Assembly (NCBI RefSeq): GCF_023806085.1
Contig: NZ_JAMSLX010000006.1
Location: forward strand, 131,501 to 195,500
Reading direction: 5' to 3'
From: Hephaestia sp. MAHUQ-44
Lineage (GTDB): Bacteria; Pseudomonadota; Alphaproteobacteria; Sphingomonadales; Sphingomonadaceae
DNA: 64,000 nucleotides
Position numbers and translations under genes: made by a program
Shown: positions 1 to 8,376 of the stretch, piece after piece
How the letters are laid out: the number at the start of each line of letters is the position of its first letter
Position numbering within the stretch: position 1 is the stretch's first letter
Notes under the pieces: model-generated
The model's input: only the letters and a program-made list of their open reading frames with translations
Databases searched by the model: none
Told to the model about the DNA's origin: nothing

Positions 1-1
1 G

Positions 2-670
2 CCGACCGGCGCCTGGGGCTGGATCGCGGCGAGCGCGGTCATCCACGGCTTCTATCTGTTCGCCTTGATCCGCGCCTATCAGATCGGCGATCTCTCTGCC
101 GTCTATCCCGTGATGCGGGGCACCGCGCCGCTGCTGACCGCGCTCGTGACGTTGGGCCTCTTCGGCGAGCCCGCGACGGCGCAGGAAATCGCGGGGATCG
201 CCATCGTCGGCGCGGCGATGTTCATCATGATGGGGGGACGCCATGTTCAGCCCGGCGCGCTGGGCTGGGCCTTGCTCACCGGCGTTTTCATCGCGAGCTA
301 TACCGTCATCGACGCGCACGGCGTGCGCGCGGCGCCGACGCCGGCAAGCTATATCGTCTGGCTGTTCGTGACGATGGGCGGCGTCGTCGTGGCGATGTTC
401 GGGATCGTCTCGCGCGGCGCAATCTTCGCGAGCGCGGCGCGGCAATGGAAGCCCGGCGCGATCGCGGGGGCGCTATCGATCGTGACCTACGGCATGGCGC
501 TCTGGGCATTCGCGATGGGCCCCACCGCCTTGCTCGCAGCGCTGCGCGAAACCGGCATGGTGACCGCGCTGGTGATCTCGGTGCTGTGCCTCGGCGAGCG
601 CGCGACGCCCGGCCGTATCGCCGGCGTGCTCGGCATTCTTGCCGGCGCGGCGCTGATCCTGAGCGGCTAG
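2..670 (+). CDS. EamA/DMT family permease, 5' end outside window
   Basis: The frame is open from the first bases of the window, so only the last 222 residues are seen; a full EamA permease has about 280-300. It is rich in hydrophobic segments alternating with short charged loops, and the pattern GDLSAVYPVMRGTAPLLTA followed by a C-terminal second half ending in a hydrophobic helix is typical of the 10-TM drug/metabolite transporter superfamily. It would export or exchange a small metabolite across the inner membrane; the substrate cannot be read from the sequence. It ends about 200 bases before the terminator of the convergent cold-shock gene. Confidence 0.85.
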   Translation, partial: PTGAWGWIAASAVIHGFYLFALIRAYQIGDLSAVYPVMRGTAPLLTALVTLGLFGEPATAQEIAGIAIVGAAMFIMMGGRHVQPGALGWALLTGVFIASYTVIDAHGVRAAPTPASYIVWLFVTMGGVVVAMFGIVSRGAIFASAARQWKPGAIAGALSIVTYGMALWAFAMGPTALLAALRETGMVTALVISVLCLGERATPGRIAGVLGILAGAALILSG

Positions 671-873
671 AGTGATGTCGAGCCGGATGAAGTCATCTGG
701 CGGCTCGGAAATAACGGCGAACAAAAGATAACCCCGCGACGATCCCGTTCGATCGGACGATCGGGTTCGTTCGCGCCGGACCTTGCTCTCTCTTTGCCGG
801 CCGCGGTCGATGATCGCGATTTGCGAATCGCGGGGTGCTGCCATCCGGCTCGAAATGCGCAGGACAAAGAAAG

Positions 874-901
874 AGCCCGGCGCGTCCATGCGCGCCGGGC
901 T
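874..901 (-). terminator. Rho-independent terminator of the cold-shock gene
   Basis: A perfect 11-bp stem (874-884 with 891-901) closes a 6-base loop. Read on the minus strand it lies 23 bases past the stop codon of the cold-shock gene and is followed by CTTTCTTTG, a T-rich run. The plus-strand side lacks a T-tract, so it serves the minus-strand gene. The 671-873 stretch beside it shows no gene. Confidence 0.75.
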
Positions 902-923
902 TCCTCTCCCTAACCCCGCTGGA

Positions 924-1676
924 TCAGATCGACTGCAGGTTCACCGCTGCATGTTTGCCGCGGCGATCGACCTCGAGTTCGAACTCGAGCCGGTCGCCTT
1001 CGTTGAGCGTCGCCAGACCTGCGCGCTCGACCGCCGAGATGTGAACGAACGCATCGGGCTGGCCATCGTCGCGCTGGATGAAGCCGAAGCCCTTCATGGC
1101 GTTGAAGAACTTGACCGTGCCGGTCGCCTTCTCGCCGGTAAGCTGCCGCTGCGGACCGCCACGGTCGCCGTCGCGATCACGCGGCGGGCCGCGATCCTCG
1201 ATCGGCATCGGCTCACCGTCGATCTTGAGGTCGGTCGCCGAAATGCGGCCACCACGATCGACCAGCGTGAAGCTGAGCGGCTGGCCTTCGGCCAGACCGG
1301 TCAACCCCGCCTGTTCGACCGCGGAGATGTGAACGAACACATCCTCGGCGCCATCGTCGCGGACGATGAAGCCGAAGCCCTTCTGGCCGTTGAAAAACTT
1401 GACGGTGCCCGATCCCTCGCCAACGACCTGCGGGGGCATCCCCCCACCGCCGCCGCCGCGGAAACCGCCGCCACCGCCGCCGCCGCGGAATCCACCGCCG
1501 CCGCCGCCGCCGAATCGGTCACCACCGCCACCGAATCGATCGCCGCCACCGAAGCGGTCGCCGCCACCGAACCCGCGATCCTGGAACCCGCCGCCGAAAT
1601 CGTCGCCACCAAAACTGTCGCGCTTGTCCCTGCCGCGCCCGCCGCGATCGCCGCGGCGTCCTTTGTCGAAACTCAT
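924..1676 (-). CDS. Double cold-shock-domain protein with Gly/Arg-rich N-terminus
   Basis: Two cold-shock domains can be read, each with the RNP1-like core KGFGFI: residues about 110-170 (starting [15 protein letters not shown]) and 185-250 (starting [15 protein letters not shown]). Both carry FVHISAVE. They bind single-stranded RNA or DNA and are expected to act as RNA chaperones. The first 105 residues are a low-complexity tract of Gly, Arg, Asp and Phe (RGG-like and GGGDRFGGG repeats), which is more than the usual alphaproteobacterial two-domain Csp carries. The ATG at 1676 is preferred to the more upstream start because the protein then opens with MSFDKGRRG and the longer version begins with unrelated sequence. 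A strong terminator follows. Divergent from the TerC gene with about 209 bases between them. Confidence 0.88.
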   Translation of the reverse strand: MSFDKGRRGDRGGRGRDKRDSFGGDDFGGGFQDRGFGGGDRFGGGDRFGGGGDRFGGGGGGGFRGGGGGGGFRGGGGGGMPPQVVGEGSGTVKFFNGQKGFGFIVRDDGAEDVFVHISAVEQAGLTGLAEGQPLSFTLVDRGGRISATDLKIDGEPMPIEDRGPPRDRDGDRGGPQRQLTGEKATGTVKFFNAMKGFGFIQRDDGQPDAFVHISAVERAGLATLNEGDRLEFELEVDRRGKHAAVNLQSI

Positions 1677-1885
1677 GCCCTGCTCGTCTTCCCGACTTCG
1701 CCCAAATTCACCATCAAGAACCACAGCGTCGGACGACAAACGCAGGTCTTCGGGCGCTATCGTCTCGCGCCACATTCCCCGGCATATCCGAAAAGAAGGA
1801 CAACAGCGAACAAATTCGTCTAAAATCACGTTCGCTTCACACCAATACTTGCGCAAGCGTTGCGCGAACGGCACAGGGCGTCGCT

Positions 1886-2686
1886 ATGCCGATCGCAACC
1901 CTGCTCGCCGATCCCGCTGCCTGGGCCGCGCTCATCACGCTGATCGTGATGGAAGTGGTGCTGGGCATCGACAATCTGATCTTCATTTCGATTCTGTCGA
2001 ACAAGCTGCCCGAAGCCCAGCGCAGCAAGGTGCGGCGAATCGGCATCAGCCTCGCGCTGATCATGCGGCTGGCGCTGCTGTCGATGATCGCCTGGATCGT
2101 GGGGATGACCGCGCCGGTATTCGATCTCGGCATCACCGGCGCGACCGGGAGCTACGGCGAGCCGTCCTTCGAGACCGCCTTTTCGATTCGCGACCTGATC
2201 CTGATCGCCGGCGGGCTGTTCCTGCTCTACAAGGCGACCAGCGAAATCCACGGCGCGATGCAGGGTGAGGATCATTCGGGCGCCGCCGCCACGCCGACCA
2301 TCGCGGGCAAGGCGACGCTGGGCTTCGGCTCGGCGATCGTCCAGATCCTGATCCTCGACATGGTGTTCTCGATCGATTCGATCCTGACCGCGGTCGGCAT
2401 GACCGACCATCTGCCGGTGATGATCGTCGCGGTGGTATTCGCGGTGGCGGTGATGATGTTCGCCGCCGATCCGCTCGGCAATTTCATCGCGCGCAACCCG
2501 ACGGTGGTGATGCTGGCGCTCGGCTTCCTGCTGATGATCGGCGTGGTGCTGATCGCCGACGGCTTCGGCGTGCACGTGCCGAAGGGCTATATCTACACCG
2601 CGATGGCCTTTTCGGCCGGGGTCGAGATCCTCAACATCACCGCCCGGCGGCGCCGCGAGGCCAAGGCGGCCGACGGCAACCATTGA
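1886..2686 (+). CDS. TerC family integral membrane protein
   Basis: The 266-residue protein has seven or so hydrophobic segments and both TerC signatures with acidic residues inside the membrane: [14 protein letters not shown] near residue 22 and [15 protein letters not shown] near residue 157. The family is linked to metal ion export, and to tellurite resistance in the plasmid member; chromosomal versions have been connected with manganese homeostasis. A weak AGGG stands upstream of the ATG. The C-terminus is basic (ARRRREAK) and probably cytoplasmic. No metal regulator or riboswitch is visible in the 209-base divergent region. Confidence 0.88.
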   Translation: MPIATLLADPAAWAALITLIVMEVVLGIDNLIFISILSNKLPEAQRSKVRRIGISLALIMRLALLSMIAWIVGMTAPVFDLGITGATGSYGEPSFETAFSIRDLILIAGGLFLLYKATSEIHGAMQGEDHSGAAATPTIAGKATLGFGSAIVQILILDMVFSIDSILTAVGMTDHLPVMIVAVVFAVAVMMFAADPLGNFIARNPTVVMLALGFLLMIGVVLIADGFGVHVPKGYIYTAMAFSAGVEILNITARRRREAKAADGNH

Positions 2687-2717
2687 GCACGGCGCCGAAC
2701 GGCGCTAGGCGGCAGGC

Positions 2718-3335
2718 ATGACCGTCTATTTCCACGAAGAAGACCTGCCCGCCGGCGCGCTCGGCCCGGGCGCCATCGCCATCGACACCGAAACCATGGG
2801 GCTGATCACCCCGCGCGACCGGCTGTGCGTGGTCCAGATCTCGGACGGTGGCGGCGACGAGCATCTGGTGCGCTTCAACCCCGGCAGCGATTATGCCGCT
2901 CCCAACCTCAAGGCCGTGCTCGCCGATCCCGGCCGGCTCAAACTCTATCATTTCGCGCGCTTCGATCTCGCCGCGATCCGCCATTATCTCGGCGTCGTCG
3001 CGGCGCCGGTCTATTGCACCAAGATCGCCTCGCGCCTGGTGCGCACCTATACCGACCGCCACGGGCTCAAGGAGCTGGTGCGCGAATTGCTGGGGCAGGA
3101 TATTTCCAAGCAGCAGCAATCGTCGGATTGGGGCGGGCCGGTGCTGTCCGAGGCGCAGCGCGATTACGCCGCGTCGGACGTGCGCTTTCTCCACGCGCTG
3201 CGCGAGGAACTCGATCGGCGGCTGGCGCGCGAAGGCCGCACGCATCTCGCCCAGGCCTGTTTCGATTTCCTCCCCGCGCGCGCCGAGCTCGATCTCGCCG
3301 GCTGGCCCGAGATCGACCTCTTCGCGCATGTTTGA
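2718..3335 (+). CDS. rnd: Short ribonuclease D (3'-5' exonuclease, DEDDy)
   Basis: The DEDDy catalytic set is complete: D23 and E25 in AIDTETMGL, D83 in FARFDLAA, Y150 and D154 in YAASDV. This is the DnaQ-like 3'-5' exonuclease fold. At 205 residues it consists only of the exonuclease domain; the C-terminal HRDC domains of the enterobacterial RNase D (about 375 residues) are missing, as in other short alphaproteobacterial RNase D proteins. Expected role is trimming of tRNA and other RNA 3' ends. It precedes the lpt genes in the same direction but is separated from lptC by a 34-bp palindrome, so co-transcription is uncertain. The symbol is by family only. Confidence 0.85.
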   Translation: MTVYFHEEDLPAGALGPGAIAIDTETMGLITPRDRLCVVQISDGGGDEHLVRFNPGSDYAAPNLKAVLADPGRLKLYHFARFDLAAIRHYLGVVAAPVYCTKIASRLVRTYTDRHGLKELVRELLGQDISKQQQSSDWGGPVLSEAQRDYAASDVRFLHALREELDRRLAREGRTHLAQACFDFLPARAELDLAGWPEIDLFAHV

Positions 3336-3350
3336 GAGCGTTTCTGCTTT

Positions 3351-3432
3351 GCGGCACCGGCCCGCTCCCCCACCCGGCCACCCAACGGCAGTATCATATG
3401 GGTGGCCGGGTGGGGGAGCGGGCCGGTGCCGC
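3351..3432. repeat. Palindromic intergenic repeat, copy 1
   Basis: A perfect 34-bp inverted repeat (3351-3384 with 3399-3432) flanks a 14-base loop. It fills almost the whole gap between the RNase D and lptC genes. Two related copies stand at 5636-5711 and 52225-52307. Outer arms are identical in all copies; loops are unrelated. Confidence 0.95.
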
Positions 3433-3451
3433 TTCGCCATAGGCGCACATC

Positions 3452-4078
3452 ATGTCTGAGATCGCCCGCCGGCAGAAAACCGCCCGGCAGATCTGGGCGG
3501 CGCCGGGCGGCAGCCATGATCGTGTGATCCAGGTGCTGCGCGTTGCACTGCCGGTCGCGATCGGCGTGCTCGCGGCGTTTCTGGCGATGGCACCGCTCTA
3601 TATGCGCGGCGACGTGTCGTTCATTCTCGACAAGAACAAGGTCGATGTCGCCAAACAACGCATGAAGCTGCAATCGGCGACCTATCGCGGCGAGGACAAT
3701 CGCGGGCGGCCGTTCGTGCTGGCGGCGGGGTCGGCGGTCCAGCGCAGCTCGGCCGAACCGATCGTCGAGCTCAACGATCTCGCCGCGGGCATCCGGCTGT
3801 CGGACGGCCCCGCACAGATCGTCTCGCCGGGCGGGCGCTACGATATGGAATCGCAGCAAGCCGCGCTCAACGGGCCGATCACGGTGCGCACCGCCGGCGG
3901 CTATACGCTCGATACGCACGACGCGACGGTCGATCTCAAGACGCATCGGATGACGAGCGACGGCGGCGTCACCGGCGCGACGCCGCAAGGCACGTTCCGC
4001 GCCGACCGCTTGAGCGCCGATCTCGAGAAGCGCACCGTGTCGCTCGATGGCAACGCGCACTTGCGCATCGTCCCATAA
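3452..4078 (+). CDS. lptC: LPS export protein LptC
   Basis: The 208-residue protein has a basic cytoplasmic N-terminus, one transmembrane helix at about residues 27-48 (LRVALPVAIGVLAAFLAMA), and a periplasmic beta-jellyroll-type remainder with repeated short strands. LptC sits on the LptB2FG transporter and passes lipopolysaccharide to LptA across the periplasm. The assignment rests on this topology and on the neighbours: an OstA-like protein starts 19 bases downstream and the LptB ATPase follows. The alphaproteobacterial LptC sequence is poorly conserved, so context carries much of the weight. Confidence 0.88.
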   Translation: MSEIARRQKTARQIWAAPGGSHDRVIQVLRVALPVAIGVLAAFLAMAPLYMRGDVSFILDKNKVDVAKQRMKLQSATYRGEDNRGRPFVLAAGSAVQRSSAEPIVELNDLAAGIRLSDGPAQIVSPGGRYDMESQQAALNGPITVRTAGGYTLDTHDATVDLKTHRMTSDGGVTGATPQGTFRADRLSADLEKRTVSLDGNAHLRIVP

Positions 4079-4097
4079 GGCAACAGATAGCACAGCC

Positions 4098-4646
4098 ATG
4101 CCGCGCTCGCGCCTCCCGCTTGTCCTTCTGGCGCTCCTTGCGAGCGGCGCGGTCGCACAGTCGCGCCATAATGCGCGCGCGCCGATCGATTTCTCGGCCG
4201 CGCATATCGAGCTGCAAGACCGGGCGAATCGCGCGGTCCTGTCGGGCGCGGTCGTCGTCCGCCAGGCCGAGATGACGCTGCGCGCGGAACGCATGACGGT
4301 CGCCTACACCGGGCGCGTGCTCGACGGGTCGCCGCAGGTGTCCCGGCTCGACGCGGCGGGCGGCGTCACCGTGACCCGCCCGGATCAGAGCGCGCGCGGC
4401 AATTACGCGGTCTACGATCTCAACCGCCGAGTGATCACGATGATCGGCGGCGTCACGCTGACGCAGGGCGGCAACAACGTGAAGGGCGGGCGGTTGACGA
4501 TCAACCTCGACAGCGGCCGCGCGGTGATCGACGGCGCCACCGCGGCGCGCGGCGGCACCGGCGCCACCGGCACCACCAGCCAGTCGAACGGCCGCGTCAC
4601 CGGCCGGTTCTCGGTGCCCGATCGCGCTGCCGGCAGCCGCGACTGA
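4098..4646 (+). CDS. lptA: Periplasmic LPS transport protein LptA (OstA-like)
   Basis: The start at 4098 gives a clean signal peptide (PRSRLPLVLLALLASGAVAQ, cleavage after AVA); an earlier ATG at 4047 lies inside lptC. The mature part has the OstA/LptA pattern of short alternating strands: IDFSAAHIELQDRANRAVLSG, then VVRQAEMTLRAERM and ITMIGGVTLTQGGN. LptA forms the periplasmic bridge that carries lipopolysaccharide from LptC to the outer membrane LptD. The 182-residue length is normal. The gene follows lptC after 19 bases; a longer 183-base gap separates it from lptB. Confidence 0.9.
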   Translation: MPRSRLPLVLLALLASGAVAQSRHNARAPIDFSAAHIELQDRANRAVLSGAVVVRQAEMTLRAERMTVAYTGRVLDGSPQVSRLDAAGGVTVTRPDQSARGNYAVYDLNRRVITMIGGVTLTQGGNNVKGGRLTINLDSGRAVIDGATAARGGTGATGTTSQSNGRVTGRFSVPDRAAGSRD

Positions 4647-4679
4647 CCGGCAAAATGACGCGATGCGGCGCGTGCCCCT

Positions 4680-4707
4680 TTGCGAACCGGGGCCGATCGC
4701 CTAGATT
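4680..4707 (+). promoter_or_regulatory. Candidate promoter ahead of lptB
   Basis: The 183-base gap between lptA and lptB contains TTGCGA, 16 bases, then TAGATT, a fair match to a housekeeping promoter. It would allow lptB and rpoN to be transcribed apart from lptC-lptA. The call is by eye only. Confidence 0.3.
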
Positions 4708-4829
4708 CGCCTGAATCGCACATGCACGAACCCGCCAACAGCCGGGAATCGGGCCATAAAGTGCAGCAATCCCGCCAACGGGCCGCCCCGCACCGCCGGG
4801 GCGGGCAACCGCAGCGTGCATGAGGGCCG

Positions 4830-5606
4830 ATGGACGACGTGACCATTCTCGACGAGATCGAACCGATCGCCGAAGCGCCCGTGCATGACGGCCTGGCGGC
4901 GATCTCGATCGCCAAATCGTACGACAAGCGCGTTGTGCTGACCGACGTCTCGGTGTCGGTCGGGCGTGGCGAGGTGGTCGGGCTGCTCGGCCCCAACGGG
5001 GCGGGCAAGACGACCTGCTTCTATTCGGTGATGGGGCTGGTGAAGCCCGATTCGGGCCGCGTATTGCTCGATGGCGAGGATATCACCGGGCTGCCCATGT
5101 ATCGCCGCGCGATCCTGGGGCTCGGCTATCTGCCGCAGGAAACCTCGATCTTCCGCGGGCTGACGATCGAGAAGAACATCCTGACCGTGCTCGAACTCGC
5201 CGAACCCGACAAGGCCGCGCGGCAGGAACGGCTCGATCAGTTGCTCGACGAATTCGGGCTGACGCGGCTGCGCGATGCCCCCGCGATGGCGCTGTCGGGC
5301 GGCGAGCGGCGCCGCGCCGAGATCGCCCGCGCGCTCGCCGCCGACCCGTCGATCATCCTGCTCGACGAACCCTTCGCCGGGATCGACCCGATCTCGATCG
5401 CCGACATCCGCGATCTGGTGAAGGATCTGAAGCGGCGCGGCATCGGCGTGCTGATTACCGACCACAACGTCCGCGAAACGCTCGACATCGTCGACCGCGC
5501 CTACATCATCTACGACGGCCGCGTGCTGTTCTCGGGCTCGCCCGAGGAACTGGTGGCGGATACCAATGTACGGCGGCTGTATCTCGGCGAAGGCTTCTCG
5601 CTGTGA
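4830..5606 (+). CDS. lptB: LPS export ABC transporter ATP-binding protein LptB
   Basis: All ATPase motifs are present: Walker A GPNGAGKTT at residues 54-62, Q-loop in LPQETSIF, signature LSGGERRR, Walker B IILLDEPFAGIDP, and switch His in LITDHNVRETL. The LPQE and DHNVRETL stretches are specific to LptB among ABC ATPases. The dimer powers extraction of lipopolysaccharide from the inner membrane through LptF/LptG, which are not in the window. The protein has an N-terminal extension of about 20 residues rich in acidic residues before the usual start of the fold. rpoN follows, with a palindromic repeat in between; the lptA-lptB-rpoN order is common in proteobacteria. Confidence 0.96.
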   Translation: MDDVTILDEIEPIAEAPVHDGLAAISIAKSYDKRVVLTDVSVSVGRGEVVGLLGPNGAGKTTCFYSVMGLVKPDSGRVLLDGEDITGLPMYRRAILGLGYLPQETSIFRGLTIEKNILTVLELAEPDKAARQERLDQLLDEFGLTRLRDAPAMALSGGERRRAEIARALAADPSIILLDEPFAGIDPISIADIRDLVKDLKRRGIGVLITDHNVRETLDIVDRAYIIYDGRVLFSGSPEELVADTNVRRLYLGEGFSL

Positions 5607-5635
5607 GTCTTTGGCTCGGCTATGCCGAGCGGGCG

Positions 5636-5711
5636 GCACCGGCCCGCTCCCCCACCCGGCCACCCATAGGATACTGGCGTTGGGTGGCCGGGTGGGGGAG
5701 CGGGCCGGTGC
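5636..5711. repeat. Palindromic intergenic repeat, copy 2
   Basis: A perfect 31-bp inverted repeat (5636-5666 with 5681-5711) with a 14-base loop. The arms are identical to copy 1 over this length; the loop differs. It lies between lptB and rpoN, ending 13 bases before the rpoN start codon, so an RNA hairpin here would sit directly over the upstream part of the rpoN ribosome binding region. Confidence 0.95.
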
Positions 5712-5724
5712 GGGGCAACAAGCA

Positions 5725-7215
5725 ATGAGCCTCGGCCCCCGCCTCGATCTCCGGCAGACGCAATCGCTGGTGATGACGCCGCAATTGCAGCAGGCGATCC
5801 GCCTGCTCGCGCTGTCGAACCTCGAGATCGAAGGGTTCATCGCCGAGGAGTTGGAGAAGAATCCGTTGCTTGAAGCGGGCGGCGCCGACGACGACGGCCC
5901 GGCCGAACCGGTGGCCGCGGCGCGCGACGAACCCGCCGACACCGACGAATTGCTGCTGAGCGGCGATCCCTCGGGCGAGGCCGCGCTCGACGTCGATATC
6001 GCGACCGAGCGTTTCGCTGATTCGGCCGCCGACAATATGGGCGGGCTCGACGGCGCGCTCGGCATGAGCGGCGCGGCGAGCGGGGCGATGCCCGAGGACG
6101 GCCCCGATCTCGATGCCGTCGCCGAGCGCGCGACCAGCCTGACCGATCACCTGCTGGCGCAGGCCGGAACGGCCTTGTCGGGCCGCGACCTGCTGATCGC
6201 GCAGCATCTGATCGATCAGATCGACGAATCGGGCTATCTCACCGTTGCACTGCTCGACATCGCCGCCCGCCTCGGCGCGCCGCTGGCCGAGGTCGAGGCG
6301 GTGCTGGCGTGCATCCACAGCTTCGACCCGACCGGGGTCGGCGCGCGCAGCCTTGCCGAATGTCTCACGCTCCAGGCGAAAGAGGCCGATCGCTACGATC
6401 CGTGCATGGCGCGGCTGATCGAGCATCTCGATCTGGTCGCACGCGGCGATCTTGCGCGCTTGCGGCGGCTGTGCGCGGTCGACGACGAGGATCTCGCCGA
6501 CATGATCCACGAATTGCGCGGCTACGATCCCAAGCCGGGGCTGCGCTTCGGCGGCGAGCCGGTGCAGGCGGTGGTGCCCGATCTGTTCATCGCGCGACGG
6601 CCGCCGGGCTGGGCGATCGAGATCAACGCCGCAACGCTACCGCGCGTGCTCGTCAACCGGCGCTATTACACCGAATTGTCGTCGGGCCCGCAGGACCGGC
6701 AATCGAAGGCATGGCTTTCGGAATGCCTCGCGAGCGCGAACTGGCTGGTCAAGGCGCTCGACCAGCGCCAGCGCACGATCATCAAGGTCGCCACCGAGAT
6801 CGTGAAACAGCAGGAGGCGTTCTTCCTCAAGGGCGTCGCGCATCTCAAGCCGATGACGCTGCGCCAGGTCGCCGATGCGATCGAGATGCACGAATCGACC
6901 GTCAGCCGCGTCACCAGCAACAAATATCTCTCCTGCGCGCGCGGGCTGTTCGAGCTCAAATATTTCTTCACCTCGGCGATTCAGGCCGCCGACGGCGGCG
7001 ACGCGGTGTCGGCCGAGACAGTCAAGAGCGCGATCCGCACGCTGATCGCCGCCGAAGACCCCCGGAAGATCCTCTCCGACGACACTTTGGTCGATCTGCT
7101 CAAGGCCAAGGGCTTCGATATCGCGCGGCGCACGGTGGCCAAATATCGCGAGGCGATGGGAATCGGCAGTTCGGTCCAGCGCCGCCGCCAGAAAGCGCTG
7201 GAGGGCGTGGGTTAG
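5725..7215 (+). CDS. rpoN: RNA polymerase sigma-54 factor RpoN
   Basis: The N-terminal activator-interacting region is clear (QTQSLVMTPQLQQAIRLL, then EELEKNPLLE), followed by an acidic linker, the core-binding domain, the HTH domain, and the RpoN box ARRTVAKYRE near the C-terminus. RpoN directs core polymerase to -24/-12 promoters with the help of enhancer-binding proteins. The 496-residue form begins at 5725 (MSLGPRLDLRQ). The longer frame upstream runs through the palindromic repeat and is rejected. The hpf and ptsN genes that often follow rpoN are absent here; a repeat and a convergent gene follow. Confidence 0.96.
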   Translation: MSLGPRLDLRQTQSLVMTPQLQQAIRLLALSNLEIEGFIAEELEKNPLLEAGGADDDGPAEPVAAARDEPADTDELLLSGDPSGEAALDVDIATERFADSAADNMGGLDGALGMSGAASGAMPEDGPDLDAVAERATSLTDHLLAQAGTALSGRDLLIAQHLIDQIDESGYLTVALLDIAARLGAPLAEVEAVLACIHSFDPTGVGARSLAECLTLQAKEADRYDPCMARLIEHLDLVARGDLARLRRLCAVDDEDLADMIHELRGYDPKPGLRFGGEPVQAVVPDLFIARRPPGWAIEINAATLPRVLVNRRYYTELSSGPQDRQSKAWLSECLASANWLVKALDQRQRTIIKVATEIVKQQEAFFLKGVAHLKPMTLRQVADAIEMHESTVSRVTSNKYLSCARGLFELKYFFTSAIQAADGGDAVSAETVKSAIRTLIAAEDPRKILSDDTLVDLLKAKGFDIARRTVAKYREAMGIGSSVQRRRQKALEGVG

Positions 7216-7238
7216 AGGGCGCGATCCACCCAATGAAT

Positions 7239-7321
7239 CCGTTCGTGCTGAGCTTGTCGAAGCACCGTTCTTTCTCGCCGGTCCGCAGAGGAACGACCCT
7301 TCGACCAGCTCAGGGCGAACG
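7239..7321. repeat. Interspersed imperfect palindrome, second family, copy 1
   Basis: The left part (7239-7275) holds CGTTCGTGCTGAGCTTGTCG and the right part (7295-7321) TTCGACCAGCTCAGGGCGAA, which can pair imperfectly. A second copy is at 34537-34620 and shares the central CCGTTCTTTCT. Repeats of this type are scattered between genes in many sphingomonad genomes. It lies at the convergent end of rpoN and the exonuclease gene. Confidence 0.75.
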
Positions 7322-7336
7322 CTCGGGCTAGGCTCC

Positions 7337-8335
7337 CTAATCGTCCTCATCCTCATACCCCACCAGCGCGAGCGCACGAGCCTTGATCTGGTGGGTGGCG
7401 CACCAATGGACCAGCGCGTCCTCGCGACCGTGGGTCACCCACACTTCGCGCGGCGCGATCTCGCGGATCGTCGCGGTCAATTCGTCCCAATCGGCGTGGT
7501 CGGAGAGGATCAGCGGCAGCTCGATATTGCGCTGCCGGGCGCGCTGGCGCACGCGCATCCAGCCGCTCGCCATCGCGGTGATCGGATCGGGCAGCCGCCG
7601 CGACCAGCGATCGCCCAGCGCCCCCGGCGGCGCGATGACGATCCGCCCCATCAGATCGGCCTTGGCCATGCCGGTCGCCGCACGCAGATCGCCGAGATCG
7701 ACCCCGTGCGCGACATAGAGATCGCACAAGCGCTGCAACGCGCCGTGGATGTAGATCGGATCGTCATGCCCCATGTCGCGCAATTCGCGGATCACGCGCT
7801 GCGCCTTGCCGAGCGCATAGGCGCCGACCAGCACGCAGCGATCGGGATTGGCGCGGAGCCGGGCGAGCAGCTTGTCGATCTCGTCATGCGTCTCGGGATG
7901 GCGGAAAACGGGCAGCCCGAAGGTCGCCTCGGTCACGAACACATCGCACGGCACCGGCTCGAAACCCGCGCAGGTCGGATCGGGGCGGCGCTTGTAATCG
8001 CCCGAAACCACGATCCGCTCGCCGCGCCAGTCGAGCACGATCTGCGCCGAGCCGAGGACATGGCCCGCGGGCACGAACGTCACCGCGACATCGCCCAGCG
8101 TCACCGGCGCGCCATAGGCCATCGATACGCCGGTTTGCGGGCCGTAGCGCGCCTCCATGATCGCCAGCGTCTCGGGGGTCGCCCACACCGCGCCGTGCCC
8201 GCCACGCGCATGATCGGCATGGCCGTGCGTCACCAGCGCGCGCGGCGACGGTATGGCGGGGTCGATCCACGCCTCGGCGGGCGCCACGTAGATTCCGTGC
8301 GCATGCGGTTCGATCCAGTCGCCGAGCGTTGCCAT
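7337..8335 (-). CDS. Ligase-associated DNA damage response exonuclease (MBL fold)
   Basis: The protein has the metallo-beta-lactamase metal motif HGHADH at residues 37-42, and further metal ligands in GHVLGSAQI and SGDYKRRPDP, with the beta-CASP-like architecture of the SNM1/CPSF nucleases. It matches the 330-residue exonuclease that accompanies an ATP-dependent DNA ligase in many proteobacteria. The start at 8335 (MATLGDWIEPHAHGIY) is taken because the upstream extension reads into the divergent helicase gene. Only 41 bases separate it from the helicase start, so the two share one divergent control region. The C-terminus ends in an acidic EDEDD tail. Confidence 0.85.
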   Translation of the reverse strand: MATLGDWIEPHAHGIYVAPAEAWIDPAIPSPRALVTHGHADHARGGHGAVWATPETLAIMEARYGPQTGVSMAYGAPVTLGDVAVTFVPAGHVLGSAQIVLDWRGERIVVSGDYKRRPDPTCAGFEPVPCDVFVTEATFGLPVFRHPETHDEIDKLLARLRANPDRCVLVGAYALGKAQRVIRELRDMGHDDPIYIHGALQRLCDLYVAHGVDLGDLRAATGMAKADLMGRIVIAPPGALGDRWSRRLPDPITAMASGWMRVRQRARQRNIELPLILSDHADWDELTATIREIAPREVWVTHGREDALVHWCATHQIKARALALVGYEDEDD

Positions 8336-8376
8336 CCTTCCTATATGATCGGGATGGCCGGCGGTTCCCACCTCGC

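Noticed and set aside
783..1823. 346-codon frame, Ala/Thr-rich, opposite to the cold-shock gene
   Set aside because: It is a shadow of the Gly/Arg-rich repeat tract; the minus strand has two clear cold-shock domains.
5566..5724. Extended N-terminus of RpoN
   Set aside because: It reads through the palindromic repeat; the conserved sigma-54 start is at 5725.
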